Shown here piece after piece: positions 17,348-26,834 of a DNA stretch of 64,000 bases. Every line of letters begins with the position of its first letter. The first letter of the stretch is position 1. Position numbers and translations under genes: made by a program. This stretch comes from Amycolatopsis sp. FBCC-B4732 (GTDB taxonomy: Bacteria > Actinomycetota > Actinomycetes > Mycobacteriales > Pseudonocardiaceae), in NCBI RefSeq assembly GCF_023008405.1, contig NZ_CP095376.1, forward strand, positions 8,846,501 through 8,910,500. The letters run 5' to 3'. The notes under the pieces are model-generated. The model ran no database searches, was not told the DNA's origin, and saw only the letters and a program-made list of their open reading frames with translations.

Positions 17348-18159
17348 CTTTGCTTCCCGCTCACGAGGGCTTGCAGGGTTTCCAGTGCGCCGGCCGCGAT
17401 GGAGACGCCGCGGTTGTGGCGGATCTGCGGTTCGCGCGGGTTGATCCGGATCAACGCGCCGGTCGCCGCGCTGGCCAGTTCGCTGTAGCGGCGGACCGTC
17501 GGGACCGCCTGGCCCGCGCCCAGCTCCACGACCACGAGGTCGCGCGCGGTGCGCCGCCACGCCGTCAGCTCGTCGAGCTGGGCCTGGCTGCGGTCCGGGA
17601 CCCAGTCGTAGTCGCCGAACATCAGGATGTTGGGGCGGGCGAGCCCGCCGCAGCGGGGGCACGCCGGGAGGGGCGGCACCGCGCGCATGGTCTCTTCGTC
17701 GATGGCGACGTCGAGGCCGGCCGCGGGCCGGATCTCGGAGGTGCACCCGGAAAGGCACTGCAGGTGGTGGATCGAGCCGTGCGCCTCGGCGACGTGCGCG
17801 AAACCCGCCGCCTGGAACTGTCCGTCCACATTGGACGTGAAAACCCGGGTGCCGCCGGGCAGCTTCTCGCCGAACTCGAGGAGCAGCCGGAAACCCTCGT
17901 GCGGCACGGTTTCGCGGTACAGCGCCAGCCGGTGGCCGTAGAAACCCCAAGCCAGCTCGGGATCGTCGGCGAAGTGCCGCGGGTCGGCGAGCTCTTCGAA
18001 CCGCAGCCCGAGCCGGGCGTACGGCGGGTACGCGCGCCAAAACCCTTCGCCGCCGCGGAAGTCCGGCAGGCCGGAGTCGACGCCCATGCCGGCGCCGGCG
18101 CAGATCAGGAGTGCGCCGGCGCCGTCGAGCAGCTCCGCCGCGCGAGCGAGCTCACTCAC
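17344..18159 (-). CDS. Sir2-family NAD-dependent protein deacylase
   Basis: 271 residues with the sirtuin NAD-binding sequence ALLICAGAGMGVDSGLPDFR, the core TSNVDGQFQAAGF (TxNxD), the active-site His region EAHGSIHHLQC and zinc-ligand cysteines (CTSE and CPRCGG; the first pair also includes HLQC). The later part has PNILMFGDYDWVPDRSQAQ and VVVELGAG. It removes acyl groups from lysines using NAD. The start is GTG at 18159, overlapping the upstream mhuD gene by 8 bp (GTGAGTGA), which suggests translational coupling. The IS element inserted right at its stop; the TAG is still intact because the insertion duplicated TA. Confidence 0.9.
   Translation of the reverse strand: MSELARAAELLDGAGALLICAGAGMGVDSGLPDFRGGEGFWRAYPPYARLGLRFEELADPRHFADDPELAWGFYGHRLALYRETVPHEGFRLLLEFGEKLPGGTRVFTSNVDGQFQAAGFAHVAEAHGSIHHLQCLSGCTSEIRPAAGLDVAIDEETMRAVPPLPACPRCGGLARPNILMFGDYDWVPDRSQAQLDELTAWRRTARDLVVVELGAGQAVPTVRRYSELASAATGALIRINPREPQIRHNRGVSIAAGALETLQALVSGKQS
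17365..17394. repeat. sir2 3'-end segment (right copy of the att-like direct repeat)
   Basis: The partner of 15035-15063, within the last codons of sir2 (encoding AAGALETLQAL on the minus strand). It shares 19 identical bp plus a diverged flank. Together the copies suggest insertion of foreign DNA into the sir2 3' end with regeneration of that end. Confidence 0.7.
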
Positions 18160-18463
18160 CCGGCTTCGAGCCGAGGACGACCTCGAATTCCAGCAGGTTC
18201 GCGCCGGTGGAAACGGGCTTGGCGCGCTCGCCGGAGTGCGCCGCCGCGGCCGGGCCGCCCTTCGCCCACGCCTGGTAGGCCTCTTCCGTCTCCCACTTCG
18301 TGTACACGAAGTAGCGCGTCTCACCGGAGACCGGGCGCAGCAGCTCGAACCCGAGGAACCCGGGCTGCTGGTCGACCGCGTGCATGCGGGCGCCGAAGCG
18401 CTTCTCCAGTTCGGGGCCGGCGCCTTCGGGGACCTCGATAGCGTTGATCTTCACGACACTCAT
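18152..18463 (-). CDS. mhuD: MhuD-type haem-degrading monooxygenase
   Basis: 103 residues of the antibiotic-biosynthesis-monooxygenase fold, closely resembling mycobacterial MhuD. It begins VVKINAIEVPEGAGPELEKR and contains PGFLGFELLRPV, YFVYTKWETEEAYQAW and NLLEFEVVLG. The catalytic residues of MhuD line up: Asn7, Trp66 and His76 (His75 in the mycobacterial protein). Homologues cleave haem to release iron without carbon monoxide, giving mycobilins. Its position between clpC and mutY also matches Rv3592. It is the first gene of a pair with sir2, overlapping by 8 bp. Confidence 0.88.
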   Translation of the reverse strand: MSVVKINAIEVPEGAGPELEKRFGARMHAVDQQPGFLGFELLRPVSGETRYFVYTKWETEEAYQAWAKGGPAAAAHSGERAKPVSTGANLLEFEVVLGSKPGE

Positions 18464-18489
18464 GGCTCCAGCGTAGTTGGCTCCGCGGT

Positions 18490-19800
<1,311 letters not shown>

Positions 19801-19815
<15 letters not shown>

Positions 19816-21207
19816 GCCGGGGAAGAGGTCGGCGTCCGCGGGGAGTGTCGTGCCGTGGAACCATGCCGTGAAGAACTGGCGCAGGTCCTTGCCGCTCACC
19901 TTCGTCGCCATCGCCTCGAAGTCCGGCCACGTCGCGTTCGCGTGGCGGAAGCGGGCGGGCCACTCCTTCAGCAGCCGGCCGAACGCCGGGTCGCCGATTT
20001 CGCGGCGCAACGCGTGCAGCGCCAGGATTCCCTTGTTGTAGACACCCTCGAACTCGTGGCCCTGCCCCATCCCGACCAGCTTCTGCGACCAGAAGTCCGT
20101 GCTGCCGCGGGTGATTTCGATCGCCGCGCGGTAGCGGTCGTCCAGGCTCTGGCCCTCGCGCTCGGCCCACAGCCACTGCGCGTACGACGCGAAGCACTCG
20201 TTCAGGCAGATGTCGGACCAATCGCGCAGCGACACCGAGTCGCCGAACCACTCGTGGGCGTTCTCGTGCACCAGCGTCGGCAGGTCCGCCCACTTCGCGT
20301 ACGTCGGCCGCGTCTGCGTCTCCAGCGAAAAGTGGACGTCCTCGTTCAGGAAGATGCCGCCCGCCGCCGACTGCGGGTACGGGCCGAACTCGGCGGTCAG
20401 GAAACCGAGCACCTCGGGCAGGCGGTCGCCGATCGCGCGGTGGGCCTCGGCGCCCGGGGCGTACGCCGACACCACCGGGGTGCCGTCGGGCAGGGTCGAC
20501 TTGTCGACGCTGAACTTGCCGATCGCGATCGTCGTCAGGTAGCTCGCCACCGGGTTCGGCTCGGTCCAGGTGCCCGGCGGGCCCTCGCGGCCGTTCGAAA
20601 TCACCGTCCAGCCGGCCGGGACGTGCGCCGTGAGCGTGAAGGTGGCCTTGTCGCGCGGGGTCTCGTTGACCGGGTACCAGAACGCCGCCGAGTGCGGCTC
20701 GCCGACCATGAACGCGCCGCCGTCGGCCGAGCGCTGCCAGCCGTTCTCGCTGCCGCCCTCGTGCGGGGTCTTCGCCGGCTCGCCGCCGTAGGTCACCCGC
20801 GTGCGGAACGTCGCGCCCGCGCGGACCGGCGACGACGGCGTGATCACCAGCTCGTGCGCCTTCTCCCGGCTGAAGCGGGCCGGCTGCCCGTCGACCTCGA
20901 CGCTCCGCACGGTCAGCCCGCGCAGGTCGAGGTCGAAGCGGCTGAGGTCCTGGGTGGCCTTCGCGGTGACCGTCGTGTCGCCGTCGAGGTGGCCGCTCGG
21001 CGGGTCGTACGTGACGCCCACCTGGTAGCCGAGTGCGTCGTAGCCGCCGTTGCCGTCATCCGGGTAATACGGATCACCGGCGCCGGCCGCACCCGGGAAG
21101 GGGTGCATCGGCGGCGGCTGGGGCACGCCGGGGACGGCGTCACCGCCGCAGGCCGCGGCGAGGATCACCGCGGCGCAGACGGCGAGGGCAGCGAGTCGGC
21201 GGCGCAT
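19801..21207 (-). CDS. M1-family metallopeptidase, predicted lipoprotein
   Basis: 468 residues. The N-terminus MRRRLAALAVCAAVILAAAC ends in a lipobox (AAAC), so the protein is anchored on the outer face of the membrane. The catalytic site is HENAH (LVHENAHEWFGDS) with the third ligand Glu in CLNECFASYAQWLW. Domain layout and many stretches (YYPDDGNGGYDALGYQVGVT; LDLRGLTVRSVEVDG) match the secreted peptidase at 7275-8705, so the two are paralogues. Neither has the PepN C-terminal domain. It overlaps the convergent AAA+ gene by 15 bp at the stop codons. Confidence 0.9.
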
Positions 21208-21327
21208 ACGAACACCATAGGAGACGAGGCGAAGCGCAGCTTCTCGGTTGAGGTGGTGGCGGAGTGGGGATGGAAAGCGATCACTCGGTCACGTTCCGCA
21301 CCAGGCCTTTTGTGGTTAGGTGGCCGC

Positions 21328-22074
21328 GTGCTCTGTTTCGGCGGCACCGGCGTGCCGATCGTTCTGCTCCACGGATTGATGGGCCGCGCGCGAACGTGGC
21401 GGCGGGTCGCGGAGTGGCTTCGCCCCTACGGCGCGGTGTACGGCCTCGACGCGCGTGGCCACGGCAGCGCCCCGCGCGTCGGCCCGTGGACGACCGAGCG
21501 CTTCACCGACGACGTCGCCGAAGCGCTCCGGACCCTCGACGCGGGCCCGGCCGTGCTCATCGGGCATTCGATGGGCGGCCTGCACGCGTGGACGACCGCC
21601 GCGCGCTACCCGGAGCTGGTGCGCGCGGTCGTGTCCGAGGACTTCGCGCCGGACCAGCGCGGCCGGACCGTCGAGACCTGGCGCGGGTACTTCGAGAGCT
21701 GGCCCGTGCCGTTCAAGTCGCTCGGCCACGTCCGCGAGTTCTTCGGCGACGCGGGCGAGTACTTCGCCGACTGCGTCGAGGAGCGTGAAGACGGCTACCA
21801 CCTGGTCGCCGACCTGGAGGACCTCTACGTCATCGCGGCCGAGTGGGGCCGCCGCGACTACTGGGACGTCGTCGACGCCATCCGCTGCCCGCTGCTGCTG
21901 GTCGAGGGCGAGCACACGGCGATGCCGCCCGGCCAGCAGGCCGCCGTCGCGGCGCGCGTGCCGGGCGCGAAGCACCTCGTCGTGCCCGGGTCCGCGCACC
22001 TACCGCACGACGAGGCCCCGGAGACCTACCGAGGCGCGGTCGAGGCCTTCCTGAGCAGCGTCCTCGCCCGCTGA
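21328..22074 (+). CDS. Alpha/beta hydrolase
   Basis: 248 residues of the alpha/beta hydrolase fold. The oxyanion strand is VPIVLLHGLMGRARTW, the nucleophile elbow GHSMGG (Ser in AVLIGHSMGGLHAW), and the acid/His positions fall in LLLVEGEHTAM and GSAHLPHDEAPE. The cap region around RGYFESWPVPFKSLGHVREF is short. No signal peptide is present, so it is cytoplasmic. The GTG at 21328 is chosen because AGGTGG lies 5-6 bases upstream and the family begins just before the first strand. The substrate cannot be deduced. Confidence 0.85.
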   Translation: MLCFGGTGVPIVLLHGLMGRARTWRRVAEWLRPYGAVYGLDARGHGSAPRVGPWTTERFTDDVAEALRTLDAGPAVLIGHSMGGLHAWTTAARYPELVRAVVSEDFAPDQRGRTVETWRGYFESWPVPFKSLGHVREFFGDAGEYFADCVEEREDGYHLVADLEDLYVIAAEWGRRDYWDVVDAIRCPLLLVEGEHTAMPPGQQAAVAARVPGAKHLVVPGSAHLPHDEAPETYRGAVEAFLSSVLAR

Positions 22075-22078
22075 AGCC

Positions 22079-22133
22079 CGCACTTTCACGTGAAAGTGCG
22101 CACCTGGGGGCCGCACTTTCACGTGAAAGTGCG
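22079..22133. terminator. Duplicated perfect 22-bp palindrome between convergent genes
   Basis: Two identical, perfectly self-complementary 22-bp palindromes centred on CACGTG (22079-22100 and 22112-22133), 11 bp apart. They fill the gap between the hydrolase stop and the convergent amidase stop, so a bidirectional terminator is the simplest reading. Having two identical copies is unusual. Confidence 0.6.
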
Positions 22134-22135
22134 CT

Positions 22136-23092
22136 TCAGGTGCGGGACAGGTCTGCCCGCCAAGCGGCGGTCGAGCGGTCGGAGGGGACGATCAGCGGCC
22201 AGACGTCGGCGCCGAGGAAGCCGGTTTCGTCCGCCGCCTTCGCCGCGGTGCAGGTGTCCTGCTCGAGGCCGGCCCGGGCGGACAGCGCGGCCACGGCGTC
22301 CGTGGTGGACTTCCCGAAGACGCCGTCGGTCGGCACGTCGAAGCCCGACGATCGCAGGAACTGCTGCGCCAGCTGCACCTTCTTGCCGGTCGCGCCCGGC
22401 TTGAGCAGCGGCCACTCCGCCTCGGTGCGCGCGACCGAGACGCCGAGGACGCGGCCGACCGCGGTCCGCAGCTCCGGCAGCCGGTCGTAGAGCACCTGGC
22501 CGCAGCACTCGGTCGAGTTGAAGTCGCGGTGGCCCTTGATGAACTCGGGCGTGATCGAGTACTGGTGCGCGATGTAGGCGACCAGCCCGACCAGCGAGTT
22601 CCACAGCGCCGTCGTGACGTCGACCGTGCTGTAGAGGCCTTCGTTTTCGATGCCGATGCACTCGCTGTTGTGGTTGCCGACGTTGGCGCCCTGGACGTGC
22701 TGGGTGCCGCCGCGCAGGATTTCGAGGCTGCGGTGGCGGCCCTCGGTGACGTAGCCGCCGCGGCTGTTCGTGAACTGCTGGCCGGTGTCGATCCAGCCGC
22801 GCGTGTCCATGTGGAAGTTCTGGATGTCGCGCGAGATCTGGAGGGCGTGCGCCAGCGAGTAGTCGGTGTTGTTGCCCGGGTCCACCGTGTGGTGCACGAC
22901 GATGTACGTCGGCCTGTGGTTCTCCACCACGATCGCGCCGCTCGCCGGCCGCGCGCCCCACTCGGACGTCGGGTGGATCGTCGGTGTCGGCACGGCCGCC
23001 GCGGCCGTCCCGGTGGTCGTCATCCCCAGTGCGCCGGCCGCGGTCGCGGTCGCCCCCGCTTTGAGCAGGGTCCGGCGGTCAACAGTGACCAT
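22136..23092 (-). CDS. Tat-exported N-acetylmuramoyl-L-alanine amidase (PGRP type) with peptidoglycan-binding repeat
   Basis: About 318 residues. The N-terminus has a twin-arginine signal (DRRTLLKAGATATAAGALG) with an Ala-rich cleavage region. The amidase_2/PGRP domain follows at about residues 40-200: zinc-ligand His in YIVVHHTVDPGNN, NHNSECIGIENEG, and the His/Cys ligands in FIKGHRDFNSTECCGQ. The C-terminal 100 residues contain a PG_binding_1-like repeat (LKPGATGKKVQLAQQFLRSS; DGVFGKSTTDAVAAL). It cleaves the bond between muramic acid and the stem peptide. The ATG at 23092 is preferred because it directly precedes the signal; an extension to 23128 is possible. Confidence 0.88.
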   Translation of the reverse strand: MVTVDRRTLLKAGATATAAGALGMTTTGTAAAAVPTPTIHPTSEWGARPASGAIVVENHRPTYIVVHHTVDPGNNTDYSLAHALQISRDIQNFHMDTRGWIDTGQQFTNSRGGYVTEGRHRSLEILRGGTQHVQGANVGNHNSECIGIENEGLYSTVDVTTALWNSLVGLVAYIAHQYSITPEFIKGHRDFNSTECCGQVLYDRLPELRTAVGRVLGVSVARTEAEWPLLKPGATGKKVQLAQQFLRSSGFDVPTDGVFGKSTTDAVAALSARAGLEQDTCTAAKAADETGFLGADVWPLIVPSDRSTAAWRADLSRT

Positions 23093-23155
23093 GCGGAGAA
23101 AGGTAACCCCGCATCGCGCCGATGACAACTATTGACCAACTTTGGTCGTAGTGCG

Positions 23156-24031
23156 TCAGTGTTCACCCGGTAGTGCGAAGAGACCGTCGCGGGTTTGTTC
23201 GAGGAGACCGTCCGTCAGCAGCGAATCCAGGCAGCGGTCGCGCTGCCCGGCGTCGTGCCAGACGAGGTCCAGCCTCGCCTTCTCGACCGGTCCTTCGCTG
23301 CCGCGCAGGACGTCCAGCAGCCGCCCGCGGACCTGCCGGTCGGTGCCGGCGAACTTCTGCACGGGCTTGGCCGGGCCGGCGTACTCCGGGCGCCCGGCCA
23401 GCTGCCACGCGCATTCGTCGTAGATCGGGCAGTCGGCGCACTTCGGCGAGCGCGCGGTGCAGATCAGCGCGCCGAGCTCCATGATCGCGGCGGAGAACTT
23501 CGCGGCGGGCGCGTCCTCGGCCGGCAGCAGCGCCTCGACGTCGTTCATGTCCCGGGTGTTCGACGCGGGCCCGGCGTCCCCGGCCCCGTGCACGGCCCGC
23601 GCGACGACCCGCCGCACGTTGGTGTCGACGACGGGCGCCCGCCGCCCGTAGGCGAACGCGGCGACCGCCCGGGCGGTGTAGGCGCCGATCCCGGGCAGCG
23701 CGAGCAGGGTGTCCACATCGGACGGGACGACGTCCCCGTGGTCGCGCGCGATCACGCCGGCGGCTTCGTGCAGCCGCAGCGCGCGGCGCGGGTAGCCGAG
23801 CTTGCCCCAGGCCCGCACGACTTCGCCCTGCGACGACGCGGCCAGCGCCGAGGGCACCGGCCAGCGCGCCAGCCACTCGTGCCAGATCGGCTGCACCCGG
23901 ACGACGGGGGTCTGCTGCAGCATGATTTCGCTGACCAGCACACCCCAGGCCGAGCAGTCCGGCTCGCGCCAGGGCAGGTCCCGGCCGTGCGCGGAGAACC
24001 AGTCGAGCAGTACGTCAGCGTCCACAGCCAC
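23156..24031 (-). CDS. mutY: A/G-specific adenine DNA glycosylase
   Basis: Removes adenine mispaired with 8-oxoguanine. 291 residues, the usual short actinobacterial form. Landmarks: LPWREPDCSAWGVLVSEIML, the helix-hairpin-helix LLALPGIGAYTARAVAAFAY, the catalytic Asp in PVVDTNVRRVVAR, and the iron-sulfur cysteines in the pattern C-x6-C-x2-C-x5-C (CTARSPKCADCPIYDEC). The C-terminal 8-oxoG-recognition region is abbreviated. It ends the conserved mhuD-mutY portion of the backbone. The downstream neighbours differ from mycobacteria. Confidence 0.95.
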   Translation of the reverse strand: MAVDADVLLDWFSAHGRDLPWREPDCSAWGVLVSEIMLQQTPVVRVQPIWHEWLARWPVPSALAASSQGEVVRAWGKLGYPRRALRLHEAAGVIARDHGDVVPSDVDTLLALPGIGAYTARAVAAFAYGRRAPVVDTNVRRVVARAVHGAGDAGPASNTRDMNDVEALLPAEDAPAAKFSAAIMELGALICTARSPKCADCPIYDECAWQLAGRPEYAGPAKPVQKFAGTDRQVRGRLLDVLRGSEGPVEKARLDLVWHDAGQRDRCLDSLLTDGLLEQTRDGLFALPGEH

Positions 24032-24040
24032 GCCGGGAGG

Positions 24041-24997
24041 CTACTTCGCCTGCTTCGGCAGCTCGCGAGCGACCTCGGCGGGCGACGGCATCCCGGCGAT
24101 CTCCTCGGCCAGTGCTCGGGCGGCGTCGCGGCAGGCGGCCGCCTGCCGGGCTTGCTCGGTGACGGCGTCCGCGCTCAGCTCACCGGGCAGGAGACGTACC
24201 GCGGCGCCGGCGGCGAGGAGCGCTTCGGCGTTGGCGAACTGGTCGGCGCCCTGGGGCAGGACCAGCTGCGGGACACCGGCGGCGAGCGCGCCGAGGGTGG
24301 TGCCGCTGCCGCCGTGGTGCACGACGAGGTCCGCGTGCGGCACGACCTCGGTCTGCTCCACCCACGCCCGGACGGTGACGTTGCCCGGCACCTCGCCGAG
24401 GTCCGCCGGCGGCACCCGGCCGGTGGCGACGACCACGTGCTCGCCGAGCGCGGCCAGGCCGCGGATCGCCGTGGTGAGCACCTCCGGGGTGCCGAACGCG
24501 GTGCCGAGCGTCAGGAAGATCAGCGGTCCGCCGGCCACGGGCGGCGCCGGCTCCGACAAGGGCACCGGGCGCAGGGCGATCCGCTCGGCGGTCGCGAGGA
24601 AGCCCGCGTCCTGCAGCGAAGGCGGGCAGATGTCGACGTGCACGCCACCGGACGGGCGCTCGAACCCGATGCCCTCGGGCACCAGCCTGCCGAAGCCGTG
24701 CCAGAGCGCCGGGATCCCGGCGCGCCGCGCGGCGACGCCCGCTTCCGGGACACCCCACCCGTGCACGACCAGGTCCGGCCGCAGCCGCGCCAGGTCCGGC
24801 GCCAGGTCTTCGGCGTAGATCTCGTAGAACGCGTCCGCGGGCCGGAAGGGGCCGAGCCCGAGCCGGCGCAGCGGCGCGTGGACGTGCTCGCCGGCGGCGA
24901 AGTGGACTTCGTGCCCGACGTCCCGCGCCGCGATCGCGAGCGGGACCATCGGGTACGTGTGGCCGGCCGACGCCAGACCGGCGAAAAGGACCCGCAA
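24041..24997 (-). CDS. GT1-family (UGT-like) glycosyltransferase, short form
   Basis: 318 residues of the GT-B fold. The N-terminus MRVLFAGLASAGHTYPMVPL is the classic acceptor-domain start. The C-terminal donor domain has PLIFLTLGTAFGTPEVL and the sugar-nucleotide signature DLVVHHGGSGTTLGALAAGVPQ, with the Gln/Asp-type site LPQGADQFANAEAL. Natural-product glycosyltransferases of this type are about 390-420 residues; the shortage here lies in the N-terminal domain. It sits 3 bp downstream of carbonic anhydrase and 9 bp upstream of mutY, suggesting one transcript, but no aglycone pathway is nearby. Confidence 0.85.
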   Translation of the reverse strand: MRVLFAGLASAGHTYPMVPLAIAARDVGHEVHFAAGEHVHAPLRRLGLGPFRPADAFYEIYAEDLAPDLARLRPDLVVHGWGVPEAGVAARRAGIPALWHGFGRLVPEGIGFERPSGGVHVDICPPSLQDAGFLATAERIALRPVPLSEPAPPVAGGPLIFLTLGTAFGTPEVLTTAIRGLAALGEHVVVATGRVPPADLGEVPGNVTVRAWVEQTEVVPHADLVVHHGGSGTTLGALAAGVPQLVLPQGADQFANAEALLAAGAAVRLLPGELSADAVTEQARQAAACRDAARALAEEIAGMPSPAEVARELPKQAK

Positions 24998-25000
24998 GGC

Positions 25001-25492
25001 CTACTGGACCTCGGTCAGCTTCCCGGTCTTCACGTCGTAGACGAACCCGCGCACGTTCTCCGTGTGCGGCAGGTACGCGCTGCGCCGAACCCGCTCCACG
25101 GACGTCCGGACGCTGTTCTCGACGTTGCGGAACGCCTCGACCGACCACGTCGGGCGCAGGCCGGTGTCGGTCTCCAGCTCGTCCTTGAAGTCGTCCTCGG
25201 TGACCATCGAGAGGCCGCACTCGGTGTGCTGCACGACCAGCACCTCGCGGGTGCCGAGCTTGCGCTGCGAGAGGGCCAGCGAACGGATCATGTCGTCGGT
25301 CACGACGCCGCCCGCGTTGCGGAGGACGTGCGACTCGCCCTGCAGGAGGCCGAACAGCTCGAACACCCGGATCCGGGCGTCCATGCAGGTCAGGATGGCC
25401 ACCTGGAGCGAGGGCTTGGGGGACGACCGGTCACCGGGCGTCACCTCGCCGAGTTCCTGGTTGCGCTTGAGCAGTACGTCGATCGAGGTCAT
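25001..25492 (-). CDS. Beta-class carbonic anhydrase
   Basis: 163 residues. The zinc ligands are visible as CMDAR (AILTCMDARIRVFELFG) and HTEC (VLVVQHTECGLSM), with the conserved Asp/Arg dyad in CMDAR. The RNAGGVVTDDMIRSLALSQR stretch and the C-terminus VRGFVYDVKTGKLTEV resemble the 163-residue mycobacterial Rv1284 type more than the 207-residue Rv3588c type found beside mutY in mycobacteria. It interconverts CO2 and bicarbonate in the cytoplasm. The start has GGAAGG 8 bases upstream. A 9-bp direct repeat (cgagcaatg at 25562 and 25576) lies in the upstream gap. Confidence 0.93.
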   Translation of the reverse strand: MTSIDVLLKRNQELGEVTPGDRSSPKPSLQVAILTCMDARIRVFELFGLLQGESHVLRNAGGVVTDDMIRSLALSQRKLGTREVLVVQHTECGLSMVTEDDFKDELETDTGLRPTWSVEAFRNVENSVRTSVERVRRSAYLPHTENVRGFVYDVKTGKLTEVQ

Positions 25493-25594
25493 CGGTCACC
25501 TTCCGGCCAGTGGCCCCGCGGCGCGGGCTTGTCCACCCCATTGGACCGGGCGGTGCGCGATCGAGCAATGCAGTACGAGCAATGTCACGGGTTT

Positions 25595-26695
25595 CTACCC
25601 GCCGAACCAGGGCTCCTCGACCGTCCGCGGCGGCCCCGACGTGCGCCCGACGCGCAGTTCGGTGGGCAGCGTGATCACCTTCGGCGCGCTGCGCTCGGCG
25701 GAACCGAGCAGCAGGCGCCCGGCCGTCTTGCCCTTCTCGAGCACCGGCTGGTGGACCGTGGTGAGCCCGATCCGCTCGGCTTCGGCGATGCCGTCGAAGC
25801 CGGTGACGGTCAGGTCCTGCGGTACGCGCAGCCCCCGCCGTTCGGCCTCGGCCATGGCGCCGAGCGCGAGGATGTCCGAGGTGCAGATCACGGCCGTGAT
25901 CTGCGGATATGCGTCCAGTAGCTGGCGTGCCGCCGACGCGCCGTCGTCCACCGTGTGGTCGAAGCGCTCGACCACCGGGACGCCGGCCCAGTCGACGCCG
26001 GCCGCCGAGAACGCCACGGCCAGGGCTTCCAGGCGGGTGCGCTGGACGTGGAAGTGCGCGCCGCTCTGGCGCGCCGGGGACACGAAGTCGTCGTTGCGCT
26101 CGCGGGCCAGCCGCATGCAGATGACGCCGACCTGCCGGTGGCCGAGGCCGACCAGGTGCTCGGCGATCTTGCCGACGGCGGCGGCGTCGTCCGGGCCGAC
26201 GCGGTCGATGCCCTCGATGCTCGGCTGGTCGATGATCACCGTCGGCACCGGGCGCTCCAGCACGGCGGCCAGGCTCGGGTCGTCGTCGGGCACGGAGTAG
26301 ACGACGAACCCGTCGACGCCCGCGCGGTGCACCGCGGCGACGTCCTCGCGGCCCGGGCTCGCCGGCACCAGGTGGAGGCCGACACCGGCGTCTTCGCAGG
26401 CCAGGGCCAGTCCTTCGAGCACGCCGACGGCGGCGGGGTCGCGGAAGGCGTAGGAGAGGTTCTCGGTGAGCAGCAGCCCGACGGCGCCGGCCCGGCGGGT
26501 GCGCAGGGAGCGGGCGACCGGGTCGGGCCCGGGGTAGCCGAGGCGCCGCGCGGTCTCGAGGACCCGGCGGCGCAGTTCGGGGGACAGCTGGTCCGGCCGG
26601 TTGTAGGCGTTGGACACCGTGGTCCTGGACACACCGAGCTCCGCCGCGAGCGACGCCAGCGTCGCCTGCCTCCGGGTGCGAATAGGACGTCCCAT
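25595..26695 (-). CDS. LacI-family transcriptional regulator
   Basis: 366 residues. The N-terminal HTH and hinge read ATLASLAAELGVSRTTVSNA and LSPELRRRVLETARRLGYPG. The periplasmic-binding-like effector domain follows (AGAVGLLLTENLSYAFRDPA; VDGFVVYSVPDDD; VICTSDILALGAMAEAERRG; LTVTGFDGIAEAERIGLTTV). The effector is probably a sugar or small metabolite. The ATG at 26695 begins just before the HTH. A perfect palindrome sits 6 bp upstream, a probable autoregulatory operator. It is divergent from the metal-uptake operon, 176 bp away. Confidence 0.92.
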   Translation of the reverse strand: MGRPIRTRRQATLASLAAELGVSRTTVSNAYNRPDQLSPELRRRVLETARRLGYPGPDPVARSLRTRRAGAVGLLLTENLSYAFRDPAAVGVLEGLALACEDAGVGLHLVPASPGREDVAAVHRAGVDGFVVYSVPDDDPSLAAVLERPVPTVIIDQPSIEGIDRVGPDDAAAVGKIAEHLVGLGHRQVGVICMRLARERNDDFVSPARQSGAHFHVQRTRLEALAVAFSAAGVDWAGVPVVERFDHTVDDGASAARQLLDAYPQITAVICTSDILALGAMAEAERRGLRVPQDLTVTGFDGIAEAERIGLTTVHQPVLEKGKTAGRLLLGSAERSAPKVITLPTELRVGRTSGPPRTVEEPWFGG

Positions 26696-26700
26696 CAGCA

Positions 26701-26713
26701 AACCGTAACGGTT
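26701..26713. promoter_or_regulatory. Candidate LacI-type operator
   Basis: A perfect 6-1-6 palindrome AACCGTAACGGTT located 6 bp upstream of the LacI start codon. Its AACCG/CGGTT half-sites suit LacI-family HTHs, and the position would give autorepression. No binding data are implied. Confidence 0.45.
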
Positions 26714-26834
26714 CAGATCGAATTCATGAAGAGACACCCCGCGTGGTCGATGTCTCGATCCGCATGCGCGAAGACGCATACACCAAACCGGGATCGGATG
26801 GCCAGGAAGTCATCCGGATGGGGTAAGGTGAATC

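Noticed and set aside
19855..21327. Upstream in-frame extension of the alpha/beta hydrolase
   Set aside because: Runs antisense through the M1 lipoprotein gene; the GTG at 21328 has its own ribosome binding site.
25562..25584. 9-bp direct repeat cgagcaatg as an operator of carbonic anhydrase
   Set aside because: Only two copies, 70 bp from the start codon and close to the LacI stop; too weak to list as a site.
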